Of a DNA stretch of 64,000 bases, positions 33,226 through 43,373 are shown in pieces. The DNA comes from Salinicola socius. GTDB lineage: Bacteria; Pseudomonadota; Gammaproteobacteria; Pseudomonadales; Halomonadaceae. The notes beneath the pieces are model-generated. The model ran no database searches. It was not told the origin of the DNA and saw nothing but the letters and a program-made list of their open reading frames with translations. The stretch is from NCBI RefSeq assembly GCF_001937195.1, contig NZ_MSDO01000002.1:124001-188000 (forward strand), written 5' to 3'. A program made the position numbers and the translations under genes. Each line of letters opens with the position of its first letter. The stretch's first letter is position 1.

Positions 33226-33906
33226 TCAGCGCGCGGGAACCGGCTCCTCGGTCGGGCCATGTTTCACCCGCTCGTCTGCGCCGTGCACCATGGTGTAGGC
33301 GTAGTCGATCCCCATGCCGTAAGCGCCGGAGTGCTCCTTGACCAGTGCCATGACGGCGTCGTAGGTATCCTTGTGCGCCCAGTCGCGCTGCCACTCCAGC
33401 AGTACCTGCTGCCAGGTCATCGGTACGACGCCGGCCTGGATCATGCGCTGCATGGCGTAGTCGTGAGCGTCCTTCGAGGTACCGCCGGAGGCGTCAGCGA
33501 CCATGTAGATCTCGTAGTCCGCGTCGTGCATGGCGGAGAGCGCGAAGGTGTTGTTGCAGACCTCCGTCCACAGACCGGCGACGACGACCTTGTTGCGGCC
33601 ATTCCTGGCCAGGGCGTCGCGCACTTTCTGGTCGTCCCAGGAGTTCATGGACGTACGTTCGAGAATGGGAAGGTCTGGAAAGACGGCGAGCAGTTCGGGA
33701 AAGGTATGCCCGGAGAAACTGAGCGTTTCCACCGTGGTGATGGTGGTGGGAATGCCGAAGATGCTGGCGGCCTTGGCCAGCCCCACCACATTGTTCTTCA
33801 GCACCTGACGGTCGATGGACTGCACCCCGAAAGCCATCTGCGGCTGCTGGTCGATGAAAATGATCTGACAGTTGTTCGGCGTCAAGACTTCCAGTTTCGG
33901 TGACAT
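33226..33906 (-). CDS. YcaC-like cysteine hydrolase (isochorismatase superfamily)
   Basis: 226 residues of Rossmann-like isochorismatase fold. The catalytic Asp is in IIFIDQQPQMAFG and the nucleophile Cys in VVAGLWTEVCNNTFALSA; ERTSMNSWDD matches the YcaC-type (N/S)xNAWD segment. YcaC-type enzymes have no agreed substrate. AAGGGG lies upstream of the ATG. It is first in the leftward group YcaC-like, XapX, amidohydrolase, DUF1275, hydrolase, and is divergent from betC. Confidence 0.88.
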   Translation of the reverse strand: MSPKLEVLTPNNCQIIFIDQQPQMAFGVQSIDRQVLKNNVVGLAKAASIFGIPTTITTVETLSFSGHTFPELLAVFPDLPILERTSMNSWDDQKVRDALARNGRNKVVVAGLWTEVCNNTFALSAMHDADYEIYMVADASGGTSKDAHDYAMQRMIQAGVVPMTWQQVLLEWQRDWAHKDTYDAVMALVKEHSGAYGMGIDYAYTMVHGADERVKHGPTEEPVPAR

Positions 33907-34262
33907 GATCAGCCCCTTGTCGATGAGTGATGTTGAAAAGCCGCGATCGAATCGAGGGCGGACGGCACCTTGGCCCTTCCCGTGCCATGAGTCGCTCGAC
34001 GCTTGGCGACCAGATTACGCAGTGGCGCCAGGCGAGAATTGGACGAAACGCCGACTTTTGGAACGACTCGGCGGTGTCGGGTGAAGATCCACTGACATCG
34101 AGGAGGTCTCTGCGGCAGGAGCGGGTGGCGATAGCGCGAGCGGAAACCAGCCCAAGCTTCGCTTGGCCTCAGGCGTCGAATTGATCGTTTGCGCCAGTCC
34201 TTGTCTGGCGCGCAAGCTGGGGCGTATCTCGAACGCCCAATCCAACGACGCAGGGAGGGAGC
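33907..34262. other. Divergent intergenic region with two hairpins
   Basis: This 356-bp gap separates the divergent YcaC-like and betC genes and should hold both promoters. I see no coding signal. Two inverted repeats stand out: CCAAGC-TTC-GCTTGG (34152-34166) and GCGCCAG-TCCTTGT-CTGGCGC (34191-34211), the latter flanked by TT/AA that extend it. They could be operators or transcript hairpins in the betC leader. No convincing -35/-10 pair was found. Confidence 0.5.
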
Positions 34263-35777
34263 ATGACGCGACCGAATATTCTGGTGCTGATGGCCGATCA
34301 GGTGAACGGCACGCTGTTTCAGGATGGGCCGGCGGACTTTCTGCACGCGCCCAATCTGAAGAAGCTGGCCAGGCGGGCGGTGAATTTCAATAACGCCTAC
34401 ACGCCGAGCTATCTGTGCGCGCCGGGTCGTGCGGCCTTCATGTCGGGCCAGTTGCCGTCGCGCACCGGCGTCTACGACAACGCCGCCGAATTCCGCTCCG
34501 CGGTGCCGACCTGGGCCCATCATCTGCGTCGCGCCGGCTACTCGACCTGTCTCTCCGGCAAGATGCACTTCGTGGGGCCGGACCAGTTGCACGGCTTCGA
34601 GACGCGCCTGACCACCGACGTCTATCCCGCCGACTTCGGCTGGACGCCGGACTATCGCAAGCCCGGCGAGCGCATCGACTGGTGGTATCACAATCTGGGC
34701 TCGGTCACCGGCGCCGGTGTCGCCGAGATCTCCAACCAGATGGAGTACGATGACGAAGTCGCCTTTCACGCCGAGCAGAAACTGTTCGATCTCTCTCGCG
34801 GGCATGACGCGCGCCCGTGGTCGATGTGCGTGAGCTTCACCCACCCCCACGACCCCTACGTGGCGCGGCGCAAATTCTGGGATCTGTACGAGGATTGCGA
34901 GCATCTCGATCCGGAGCAGGGTGTGGTGCCCTTCGACGAACTCGATCCGCACAGCCAGCGGGTCTTCGAGGCCAACGACTACACAAAGTTCGATATCCAG
35001 CCCGAGCACGTGCGCCGGGCAAGGCGCGGTTATTTCGCCAATATTTCCTATATCGACGACAAGGTCGGTTCGATTCTGGACGTGCTGGAACGGACCCGGA
35101 TGCTCGACGACACCATCATCGTGGTGACCTCGGATCACGGCGACATGATCGGCGAGAAGGGGCTGTGGTTCAAAATGAGCCCGTTCGAGGGCTCCTCGAG
35201 AGTGCCGCTGATGATCGCCGCGCCGGGACTGGAGCCGCGTTCGGTGGAGACGCCCGTGTCGACCATCGACATCAATGCCACGTTGGCCGATCTGGTGGGC
35301 ATCGATCTCTCCGAAGTCGAACCCTGGACCGATGGCGAGTCGCTGCTGCCTCTGGCGCGTGGCGGCAGCCGCGAGACGCCGGTCTACATGGAGTACGCCG
35401 CCGAGGGCACCCAGGCGCCGCTGGTCACGATTCGCGAGGGCCAGTGGAAGTTCAATCACTGTGAGATCGATCCGCCGCAGCTGTTCGATCTCGAGGCCGA
35501 TCCGCACGAGACCCGCAATCTGGCCGACGACCCGGACTATGCCGAGACGCTGGCGGAATTCCAGGCCAAGGTCCGCGAGCGCTGGGACATGCAGCGTTTC
35601 GACGCCGAGGTTCGGGAGAGCCAGGCGCAGCGCCTGATCGTCTACGAAGCGCTGCGCAACGGACACTACTATCCTTGGGATCACCAGCCGCTGCAGGATG
35701 CCTCCCAGCGTTACATGCGCAACCACATGGATCTCAACATCGTCGAGGAGTCCCAGCGCTTCCCGCGGGGCGAGTGA
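34263..35777 (+). CDS. betC: Choline-sulfatase
   Basis: BetC hydrolyses choline-O-sulfate to choline and sulfate, feeding glycine betaine synthesis and sulfur supply. The 504-residue protein has the metal-binding N-terminus PNILVLMADQ and the sulfatase signature SYLCAPGRAAF (Cys of C-x-P-x-R, converted to formylglycine). It also has the long choline-sulfatase segments GKMHFVGPDQLHGFE and YPADFGWTPDYRKPGERIDW, the metal site SDHGDMIGEKG, and the C-terminal dimer tail MRNHMDLNIVEESQRFPRGE. A GGGAGGG box precedes the ATG. No betI, betA, betB or choline transporter is adjacent, unlike the usual bet operon. Confidence 0.93.
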   Translation: MTRPNILVLMADQVNGTLFQDGPADFLHAPNLKKLARRAVNFNNAYTPSYLCAPGRAAFMSGQLPSRTGVYDNAAEFRSAVPTWAHHLRRAGYSTCLSGKMHFVGPDQLHGFETRLTTDVYPADFGWTPDYRKPGERIDWWYHNLGSVTGAGVAEISNQMEYDDEVAFHAEQKLFDLSRGHDARPWSMCVSFTHPHDPYVARRKFWDLYEDCEHLDPEQGVVPFDELDPHSQRVFEANDYTKFDIQPEHVRRARRGYFANISYIDDKVGSILDVLERTRMLDDTIIVVTSDHGDMIGEKGLWFKMSPFEGSSRVPLMIAAPGLEPRSVETPVSTIDINATLADLVGIDLSEVEPWTDGESLLPLARGGSRETPVYMEYAAEGTQAPLVTIREGQWKFNHCEIDPPQLFDLEADPHETRNLADDPDYAETLAEFQAKVRERWDMQRFDAEVRESQAQRLIVYEALRNGHYYPWDHQPLQDASQRYMRNHMDLNIVEESQRFPRGE

Positions 35778-35960
35778 AACGGCGGCTGCATCAGACCGAG
35801 GCGGCAATCATTTCGCTCGCGCCGTATGAGCGGGCACTGCATCCGCGTATAATCCATCTATACGAACGTCCAAGACGCCAGTCGAGCTCGCCTCGGCTTG
35901 CGTCGTGCTATTCATCCTGTCGTCGTTTCATTCACGTCGTTTCCCGCGAGATTCCCCGCT

Positions 35961-37550
35961 GTGCTCTCTACTGCCAACATCACCATGCAGTTTGGCCCCA
36001 AGCCGCTGTTCGAGAACGTTTCCGTCAAATTCGGCGGTGGTCATCGCTACGGCTTGATCGGCGCCAACGGCTGCGGCAAGTCCACCTTCATGAAGATCCT
36101 GGGGGGCGACCTGGAGCCGTCCGGCGGTCAAGTGATGAAGGATGCCACCACGCGACTGGGCAAGCTGCGCCAGGACCAGTTCGCGTTCGAGAACGAGCGC
36201 GTGATCGATACCGTGATCATGGGGCATGAGGAGCTGTGGGAAGTCGCGGCGGAACGCGAGCGGATCTACTCCCAGGCGGAGATGAGCGACGAGGACGGCA
36301 TGAAGGTCGCCGATCTCGAAGTGCGCTTCGCCGAACTCGAAGGGTATACCGCCGAATCCCGCGCCGGCGAGCTGCTGCTGGGGCTGGGCATTCCGCTCGA
36401 ACAGCACACCCAGCCGATGAGCGTGGTGGCGCCGGGCTGGAAGCTGCGCGTGCTGCTGGCGCAGGCGCTGTTCTCGGACCCCGATGTACTGCTGCTCGAC
36501 GAGCCCACCAACCATCTGGATATCAATACCATCCGCTGGCTGGAAGAGATCCTGCGGGCGCGCAGTTCGACGATGATCATCATCTCTCACGATCGTCACT
36601 TCCTGAACAGCGTCTGCACCCATATGGCGGATCTCGACTACGGCGAGCTGCGTCTGTTCCCGGGCAACTACGACGAGTACATGATCGCCGCGACCCAGGC
36701 TCGCGAGCGCCTGCACTCCGAGAACGCCAAGAAGAAGGCGGAGATCGCCGAGCTGCAGCAGTTCGTCAGCCGCTTCTCGGCCAATGCGTCCAAGGCCAAG
36801 CAGGCCACCTCGCGCCAGCGCAAGATCGACAAGATTCAGCTGGACGAAGTGAAGCCTTCTTCGCGAGTCAGCCCGTTCATTCGCTTCGAGCAGAGCAAGA
36901 AGATCCATCGGCACGCGCTGACGGCGGAAAAAATCTCCAAGGCGTGGGACGACAATGTGCTGTTCGACCGCCTGGGACTTCAGATCGAGGCCGGCGAGCG
37001 GGTCGCGATCATCGGCCCCAACGGGATCGGCAAGACCACGCTGCTCAACTGCCTGGTCGGCACGATGACGCCGGACGCCGGCGAGGTGAAGTGGACCGAC
37101 GCCGCGGAAGTGGGTTACTTCGCTCAGGACCACGCCGCCGATTTCGAAAGCGGTGACACGTTGTTCGACTGGATGCGCCAGTGGACCACCGAAGGCGAGC
37201 AGACCGTACGCGGTGCGCTGGGGCGGATGCTGTTCTCCAACGATGACATCGGCAAGTCGGTCAAGGTGATCTCCGGTGGCGAGCAGGGTCGGATGCTGTT
37301 CGGCAAGCTGATCCTGCAGAAGCCCAACGTGCTGGTAATGGACGAGCCCACCAACCACCTCGACATGGAGTCGATCGAGGCGCTCAACCTGGCCCTGGAC
37401 AACTATCCCGGCACGCTGATCTTCGTCAGTCACGATCGGGAGTTCGTCGGCTCGCTGGCGACGCGCATCATCGAGATGAAAGAGGACGGCATCGTCGATT
37501 TCAGCGGCAACTACGACGACTATCTGCGCAGTCAGGGCGTGTACGGCTAG
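35961..37550 (+). CDS. ybiT: ABC-F family ATPase YbiT
   Basis: ABC-F proteins act on the ribosome, not as transporters. The GTG at 35961 gives [20 protein letters not shown], the family N-terminus, and 529 residues, matching E. coli YbiT (530). Two ABC domains: Walker [10 protein letters not shown] and GPNGIGKTT; signatures in [16 protein letters not shown] (degenerate) and [15 protein letters not shown]; Walker [12 protein letters not shown] and [11 protein letters not shown]. The basic linker [18 protein letters not shown] lies between. A perfect TATAAT at 35848-35853 upstream is a candidate -10 box, though the -35 is poor. Confidence 0.92.
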   Translation: MLSTANITMQFGPKPLFENVSVKFGGGHRYGLIGANGCGKSTFMKILGGDLEPSGGQVMKDATTRLGKLRQDQFAFENERVIDTVIMGHEELWEVAAERERIYSQAEMSDEDGMKVADLEVRFAELEGYTAESRAGELLLGLGIPLEQHTQPMSVVAPGWKLRVLLAQALFSDPDVLLLDEPTNHLDINTIRWLEEILRARSSTMIIISHDRHFLNSVCTHMADLDYGELRLFPGNYDEYMIAATQARERLHSENAKKKAEIAELQQFVSRFSANASKAKQATSRQRKIDKIQLDEVKPSSRVSPFIRFEQSKKIHRHALTAEKISKAWDDNVLFDRLGLQIEAGERVAIIGPNGIGKTTLLNCLVGTMTPDAGEVKWTDAAEVGYFAQDHAADFESGDTLFDWMRQWTTEGEQTVRGALGRMLFSNDDIGKSVKVISGGEQGRMLFGKLILQKPNVLVMDEPTNHLDMESIEALNLALDNYPGTLIFVSHDREFVGSLATRIIEMKEDGIVDFSGNYDDYLRSQGVYG

Positions 37551-37633
37551 CGTTCGTTTCGAGACCGCTCTCCGGCCGGGTATGGGCTACGCTGAATGAC
37601 AGCGAGCCCATTCCCGTTCAGGAGCGCCCCGTC

Positions 37634-38275
37634 ATGTCAGCCCATCCAGCCCATCCCGCCAGAACACTCGATGCCGCCAGGACTGCCCTGGTGCTGATCG
37701 AATTCCAGAACGATTTCACCTCCGAAGGCGGCGCCCTTCACGACGCCGTGAAAGAGGTCATGGCGGGCAATGACATGCTGGCCAAGACCCGGGATCTGGT
37801 CGCCAGAGCGCGTGCCGCGGGCGTCAGCATTCTCCATGCGCCGATTCAGTTCGCGCCGGGGTATGGCGAGATCACGGCCCGGCCCTACGGCATTCTGGCG
37901 GGGGTGGTGAAGGGCAGTGCGTTCGTGAAAGGTGAATGGGGTGCCGAAATCTGCCAGGCACTCACGCCGCAGCCCGGTGACATCGTCATCGAAGGCAAGC
38001 GCGGGCTGGACACCTTCGCCTCGACCAATCTCGATTTCATCCTGCGCAGCAAGGGCATCGAAACGATTGCCCTGGCTGGCTTTTTGACCAACTGCTGTGT
38101 CGAATCGACCATGCGTTCCGGCTACGAGAAAGGTTTCGAGGTGTTGACGCTGACCGACGCCGTTGCCGCCACCAGCGAGGCCGAGCACGATGCTGCGATC
38201 GCCTACGATTATCCGATGTTCTCCAAGCCGATGACGACCGCCGAGTTCGCCGGACTGCTGCCCGGCGTCGCATAG
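37634..38275 (+). CDS. Isochorismatase-family cysteine hydrolase
   Basis: 213 residues with the full triad: Asp in LVLIEFQNDF, Lys in IEGKRGLDTFAST and Cys in LAGFLTNCCVESTMRSGYEKG. This is the general amidase/nicotinamidase-like fold; the substrate is not evident. AGGAGCG precedes the ATG. It is the second isochorismatase-fold enzyme within 4 kb; the first (33226-33906) is a different subfamily and lies on the other strand. Confidence 0.9.
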   Translation: MSAHPAHPARTLDAARTALVLIEFQNDFTSEGGALHDAVKEVMAGNDMLAKTRDLVARARAAGVSILHAPIQFAPGYGEITARPYGILAGVVKGSAFVKGEWGAEICQALTPQPGDIVIEGKRGLDTFASTNLDFILRSKGIETIALAGFLTNCCVESTMRSGYEKGFEVLTLTDAVAATSEAEHDAAIAYDYPMFSKPMTTAEFAGLLPGVA

Positions 38276-38323
38276 CCGCGAATGTTCCGGGGCAGGGAGA
38301 GAAACGCCGTCGCCAGGGTCTTA

Positions 38324-38388
38324 CGTAAAGGTCTATCGTAAAGGTCTATCGTAAAGGTCTAACGTAAAGGCCTATCTCAAAGGTCCAC
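38324..38388 (+). repeat. Five tandem copies of a 13-bp unit (CGTAAAGGTCTAT)
   Basis: Two perfect units (38324, 38337), then CGTAAAGGTCTAA (38350), CGTAAAGGCCTAT (38363) and a decayed CTCAAAGGTCCAC (38376). The array lies between the isochorismatase-like gene and the arylsulfotransferase-like gene and reads with stops in all frames, so it is non-coding. Increasing divergence towards the right suggests growth from the left end. Confidence 0.92.
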
Positions 38389-38500
38389 CGTAGAGCCGAT
38401 GGCGATCAACGACTTTCATCATCGGCCAGGTGGATATCGCCGACACCGCAGTGCCGGCCAGACCCGCGCACGGCGGGACTCGACGAAGGAGCGACGAGCG

Positions 38501-39871
38501 ATGATGTCACCGGCAAGATCCGTTTCGATGTTACTGGGTGCCCTGTTGACGGCAACGGCGACCACGGCGTTTGCCCTGCCCAGCAGCTTTCCCACCGGCA
38601 CCACCTACTACGACCCCGAGCGGGCCTACAACGGCTTCGTGCTGTTCCCCGGCGGCGATCGCAAGACCCACCTGATCGATATGAACGGCAACGAAGTGCA
38701 CCGTTGGGACTACGAGAGCTTCCCGCCCATTCCGCTCTCCGCCGACCAGGCCGACGGCGAAAAAGGCCATCTGCTGGTGCAGTTGGCCAGGGCCGACAAG
38801 CTCCCCGAGCACGCCAGTCCCGGCAACGGTCTCACCAATGCCTCCGTGGCGGAGGTTAACTGGGACGGCGAGGTCAAGTGGCAGTGGGGCAGCCAGCAGG
38901 ATCCGGTCTACCAGCATCACGATATGCGCCGCCTGCCCAACGGCAACAACCTGGTGATGACCGCCGAGATGCGGGAACTCAACGGCTTCGATTATCCGAT
39001 CATCGAGAACGGTATCGAGGAGGTCGATGACGAGGGCCGGGTGGTATGGGAGTGGAAGTCAGGCGATCATCTCGACGAGATGGGGTTTTCCGACGCCGGA
39101 CTGCGCGCGCTCAAGGACTCCGAGGATCCCGACTTCCTGCATCTGAACACGGCCGTACCGGTGGGGCCCAACCGCTTGTACGACGCTGGCGACGAGCGCT
39201 TTGCGCCGGACAATATCCTGGTCAATTCGCGCAACGCCAACGTCACTTTCATCGTCGACAGGCAGAGCGGCGAGATCGTCTGGCGTATCGGCCCCGATCT
39301 GCCGGCCCTGCAGCTCAATGGCAAGCTTGGCCGCCCCGTGGATCAGACCGTGGGCTCGCATGACGCGCACTTCATCCCCGAGGGTCTGCCGGGCGCCGGC
39401 AATCTGCTGATCTTCGACAACCAGGGCAATGCCGGCTTTCCGCCCTCCAGGCAGGGGTTTTTCTCGTCCTCCCGCGTGATCGAGGTCGATCCGAGCAGCG
39501 ACAAGATCGTGTGGCAGTACACCGGCAATATGTCGGGGCGTTCGCCCTACACGTTCTACAGCTCGTTCATCTCGAGTGCGCGTCGGCTGCCCAACGGCAA
39601 TACGCTAATCGACGAGGGCCAGAACGGCCGGCTGTTTCAGGTCACGCCGGAAGGCGATATCGTGTGGGAGTACGTGAGCCCGTTCTTCGGCAAGTCGATG
39701 CCGAGCGACGACTACGTCACCAATCAGGTCTACCGCGCGCAGTTGGTGGATTACGACTGGGCACCGGACGGGACGCCCCACACCGAGAACTCGGTGATGC
39801 CGGACTGCGACATCTATGTGGCGGCGCCCGGCTGTCATCCGGGCGAGTCTGACCAACCCGGCAACGAATAA
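38501..39871 (+). CDS. Exported arylsulfotransferase-like (ASST) beta-propeller protein
   Basis: A cleavable signal peptide (MLLGALLTATATTAFA) directs this 456-residue protein to the periplasm. The mature part has repeated propeller units such as LIDMNGNEVHRWDYE, EVNWDGEVKWQWG, EVDDEGRVVWEWKSGDH and QVTPEGDIVWEYVSPF, each ending in W-W/W-E, plus HHDMRRLPNGNNLV and GSHDAHFIPEG, the pattern of arylsulfotransferases. A catalytic His could be in HHDM or SHDAHF. I start at the first of two ATGs (38501), with AAGGAG upstream. Proximity to betC suggests organosulfur metabolism, but this is inference. Confidence 0.85.
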   Translation: MMSPARSVSMLLGALLTATATTAFALPSSFPTGTTYYDPERAYNGFVLFPGGDRKTHLIDMNGNEVHRWDYESFPPIPLSADQADGEKGHLLVQLARADKLPEHASPGNGLTNASVAEVNWDGEVKWQWGSQQDPVYQHHDMRRLPNGNNLVMTAEMRELNGFDYPIIENGIEEVDDEGRVVWEWKSGDHLDEMGFSDAGLRALKDSEDPDFLHLNTAVPVGPNRLYDAGDERFAPDNILVNSRNANVTFIVDRQSGEIVWRIGPDLPALQLNGKLGRPVDQTVGSHDAHFIPEGLPGAGNLLIFDNQGNAGFPPSRQGFFSSSRVIEVDPSSDKIVWQYTGNMSGRSPYTFYSSFISSARRLPNGNTLIDEGQNGRLFQVTPEGDIVWEYVSPFFGKSMPSDDYVTNQVYRAQLVDYDWAPDGTPHTENSVMPDCDIYVAAPGCHPGESDQPGNE

Positions 39872-39974
39872 CCCCGGAGCGGCCAGCGTGACGGCAAGCT
39901 GTCGCACGTTGGCCGGATGCAGATGACGTGAGGTCTGCGTAGACTGCGTAACCCATTTCCTCGCACGAGCGACC

Positions 39975-41402
39975 ATGTCCAGCCACGTCCCCGACGCCTT
40001 GAGCGCGACCCCCCATGCCCGTCCCGAGACGCCACCCGCCACTTTGATCATTGGCGGCGGTGCGACCGGCCTGGCGGCGGCCTGGGCGCTGGCCAAGCGC
40101 GGCCGGAGCGTCACCGTGCTCGAGAGCAACGACCAGGTTGGCGGCAACCTGCATACCGAGCGCGATGGCGAATGGCAGATCGAGCACGGCCCCAATACCG
40201 TGATCATGAAGCCGCCGCTCCATGCGCTGCTGGACGAACTCGGTCTGCTCGGGGAGGCCCAGCCAGCCAACGCCATTGCCAACAAGCGTTACGTGGTACT
40301 GAACGGCCGCCCCGTTGCGCTGCCGATGACACCGCTCGAGGCATTGACCAGTCCACTCATCGGATGGCGTGGCTGGGCGCGCCTTGCGCGCGAACCCTTT
40401 CTGCCCCGGCGCAACGCCCGCGAAGAGACGCTGGCTGCTTTCGTCGAGCGGCGACTCGGCCCTCGGATCCTGGCGCGGATGGTCGATCCCTTCGTCTCCG
40501 GCGTCTACGCGGGAGATCCGGCCCAGCTGTCGGTGCAGGCCGCCATGCCGCGCCTGGCCGCCATCGAACAGGAACATCGCTCGCTGATCATCGGCGTGGT
40601 CAAGCGTCTGCGTCAGGCGCGCCGCGATCCCGCTGGCGTGCCGGCCGAATGGCGCGGCAAGCTGGTGAGTTTCCCCCGGGGCCTGCAGCATCTTGCCGAT
40701 CGGCTGGCGGAGCGTATCGTGGCCCAGCCGACGGCCGCCATTCATACCGATTGCTCTATACGTAGCCTGCGCCGTGAAGGCGAGCAGTGGGTCGTGGTAG
40801 ATGATCAGGGGGGGGAGTGGCGAGCCGAGTCGCTGGTGCTGGCGGTACCCGCGCCGGTGGCGGCGCAACTGCTGCGACCGCTGGACGAGTCGCTGGCCGA
40901 TCCGTTGGCAGCGATCGCCTATCCGCCGGTCAACGCCATCGCGCTGGGTTTCCGCGAGCAGGATGTCGCGCATTCGCTGGATGGATTCGGCATGCTGATT
41001 CCACGCGGCGAGCGTCGTCGCACCCTGGGGGCGCTGTTCTCGTCGACGCTGTTTCCGAATCGCGCACCGGCCGGCCACAAGCTGCTCAGCGTGTTCATCG
41101 GCGGGCGTCAGAGCCCGGAAGCGGCGGCCGGGGACGATGCGACGCAGGTGGCGCGGGTGCTTGACGATCTGCGTGACCTGCTGGGCATTCGCGGCGAACC
41201 GGTGTGGCAGAAGGTGACGCGTTGGCCGCAGGCCATTCCGCAGTATGAGCTGGGGCATCTGGCGCGACTCGAGACGCTGGATCTCGCGCTCGAGACATAT
41301 CCCGGACTGCATCTGGCCGGCAACTGGCGGGGCGGTATCGCAGTGGGGGACTGTCTCGAGAACGGCCGGCTGCTCGGTGAGCGGCTGTCGGCGCAGGGGT
41401 AA
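39975..41402 (+). CDS. hemG: Protoporphyrinogen oxidase, HemY (FAD) type
   Basis: The 475-residue flavoprotein oxidises protoporphyrinogen IX with oxygen. It has the FAD dinucleotide-binding motif ATLIIGGGATGLAAAWALAK and VTVLESNDQVGGNLHTE (residues 23-60), GPNTVIMKPPLHALLDELGL, DPFVSGVYAGDPAQLSVQAA and the C-terminal FAD motif GLHLAGNWRGGIAVGDCLENG. Many gammaproteobacteria use HemG flavodoxin or HemJ instead. The stop codon TAA lies inside the first unit of a 13-bp tandem repeat. Confidence 0.93.
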   Translation: MSSHVPDALSATPHARPETPPATLIIGGGATGLAAAWALAKRGRSVTVLESNDQVGGNLHTERDGEWQIEHGPNTVIMKPPLHALLDELGLLGEAQPANAIANKRYVVLNGRPVALPMTPLEALTSPLIGWRGWARLAREPFLPRRNAREETLAAFVERRLGPRILARMVDPFVSGVYAGDPAQLSVQAAMPRLAAIEQEHRSLIIGVVKRLRQARRDPAGVPAEWRGKLVSFPRGLQHLADRLAERIVAQPTAAIHTDCSIRSLRREGEQWVVVDDQGGEWRAESLVLAVPAPVAAQLLRPLDESLADPLAAIAYPPVNAIALGFREQDVAHSLDGFGMLIPRGERRRTLGALFSSTLFPNRAPAGHKLLSVFIGGRQSPEAAAGDDATQVARVLDDLRDLLGIRGEPVWQKVTRWPQAIPQYELGHLARLETLDLALETYPGLHLAGNWRGGIAVGDCLENGRLLGERLSAQG

Positions 41403-41438
41403 GCGGCAGAGGTAAGCGGCAGAGGTAAGCGGCAGAGA
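41400..41438 (+). repeat. Three tandem copies of a 13-bp unit (TAAGCGGCAGAGG) starting at the hemG stop
   Basis: Units at 41400, 41413 and 41426 (the last ends in A). The first TAA is the hemG stop codon, so the repeat provides three stop codons in frame +1 relative to each other. It lies directly between hemG and the 3' end of the convergent HAD gene. Confidence 0.92.
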
Positions 41439-41484
41439 TGAGCGAGGGCGGCGCCGGTCGCCGCCCCGCTTCTTGTCTATCGGG

Positions 41485-42297
<813 letters not shown>

Positions 42298-42362
42298 GTG
42301 ACCCCTTAGCGTGCGCGTGAAGAGAAGAACGATATCGAATCGCCTGTCCGATCAGTTTAGCA

Positions 42363-42401
42363 AGTTGTCGCCTCAGCGTGCGGACGAGGTGTACGACAAC
42401 T
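42363..42401. other. Stem-loop between ghrA and the HAD gene
   Basis: AGTTGTCG pairs with CGACAACT, with an inner CCTC/GAGG stem. It is located between the 3' end of the leftward ghrA gene and the HAD gene start. No T-tract on the minus strand; it may end the four-gene operon or mark a processing site. Confidence 0.5.
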
Positions 42402-42420
42402 CTTTATCCGTGTTGCCGAC

Positions 42421-43353
42421 TCAATAGCCGCGCCCGGCATCGGCCAGATCCTCGACATGCCCGGTGGCCTCGAAGCGCTCGATATTGGCGGCGACGATGC
42501 GGCTGCCGGTAGGGGCATCGATCAGCGAGGCGATGTGCGGGGTCACCGTGACCTGGGGATGCGTCCAGAACGGATGCTCGCTCGGCAGCGGCTCGAGATG
42601 GAAGACGTCCAGCGTGGCGTGATACAGCTGTCCACTCTCCAGCGCGGCGAGCAGATCGTCGTCGACCAGGTGGGCGCCGCGCCCGGCATTGATCACGCTC
42701 GCGCCTCGGGGCAGACGGGCAAAGAGCCTGGCATCGAGTATGCCTGTCGTCGCCTCGGTCAGCGGCAGCAGGCAAACCAGGATCTCGCAGCGAGCGAGAA
42801 AAGCATCGAACTCGGCCTTCCCGGCGTGAGTCGTGACACCCTCGATATCGTGTCGGGTGCGCGACCAGCCCAGCGTCTCGAAACCGAGCGCGGCCAGCGT
42901 CGAGGCGGCCGTGCCACCGAGATTGCCCAGCCCCATGACGCCGACGGTGCGACCGGTGGCGGGCGGCACCACCAGCGGTTTCCAGCGCCGCTCGCGCTGA
43001 TTGGCGGCGATCGTCGGCATATCGCGATGGTGACGCAGCACGTGCAGCGCCACGTACTCGCGCATGCGCTGGGTCAGGTCGGTGCCCACGGTGCGGATGA
43101 TGGGCATCCGGCGCGGCAGCTCGGCATCGGCCAGCACGTGATCGATACCCGCTCCCAGCGAGACGATCGCCTTGAGATTGGGGAAGGCCAGAAAGGCGCC
43201 GGTCGCCGGTTTCCATACCACGGCATAGGTGACCGCTTCGGCGTCCCCCGGATCATCGATCGGGCGGATCGTCCAGTTCGGGAGCAGGACTTGAAGTTGC
43301 TCGACCCACCAGTGTGTTTTATCCACACCCGGTATTGATACGACGATAGACAT
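42421..43353 (-). CDS. ghrA: Glyoxylate/hydroxypyruvate reductase A (D-2-hydroxyacid dehydrogenase)
   Basis: 310 residues. The NAD(P)-binding motif is VGVMGLGNLGGTAASTLAALG, the catalytic Arg is in VINAGRGAHLVDDDL, Glu in VFHLEPLPSEHPFW and His in VTPHIASLID. The N-terminal substrate domain has VSLGAGIDHVL, typical of the GhrA branch that reduces glyoxylate and hydroxypyruvate. It follows the gamma-glutamyltransferase-like gene by 20 bp. Confidence 0.88.
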   Translation of the reverse strand: MSIVVSIPGVDKTHWWVEQLQVLLPNWTIRPIDDPGDAEAVTYAVVWKPATGAFLAFPNLKAIVSLGAGIDHVLADAELPRRMPIIRTVGTDLTQRMREYVALHVLRHHRDMPTIAANQRERRWKPLVVPPATGRTVGVMGLGNLGGTAASTLAALGFETLGWSRTRHDIEGVTTHAGKAEFDAFLARCEILVCLLPLTEATTGILDARLFARLPRGASVINAGRGAHLVDDDLLAALESGQLYHATLDVFHLEPLPSEHPFWTHPQVTVTPHIASLIDAPTGSRIVAANIERFEATGHVEDLADAGRGY

Positions 43354-43373
43354 GTCGACATCCTGGTAGTGAA

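Noticed and set aside
33907..34262. A small gene in the betC upstream gap
   Set aside because: Short open frames there have no RBS and no conserved composition; hairpins are the only visible structure.
38324..38388. CRISPR array
   Set aside because: The units are directly tandem with no spacers and only 13 bp long; the same holds for the other repeats listed. No cas genes are present.
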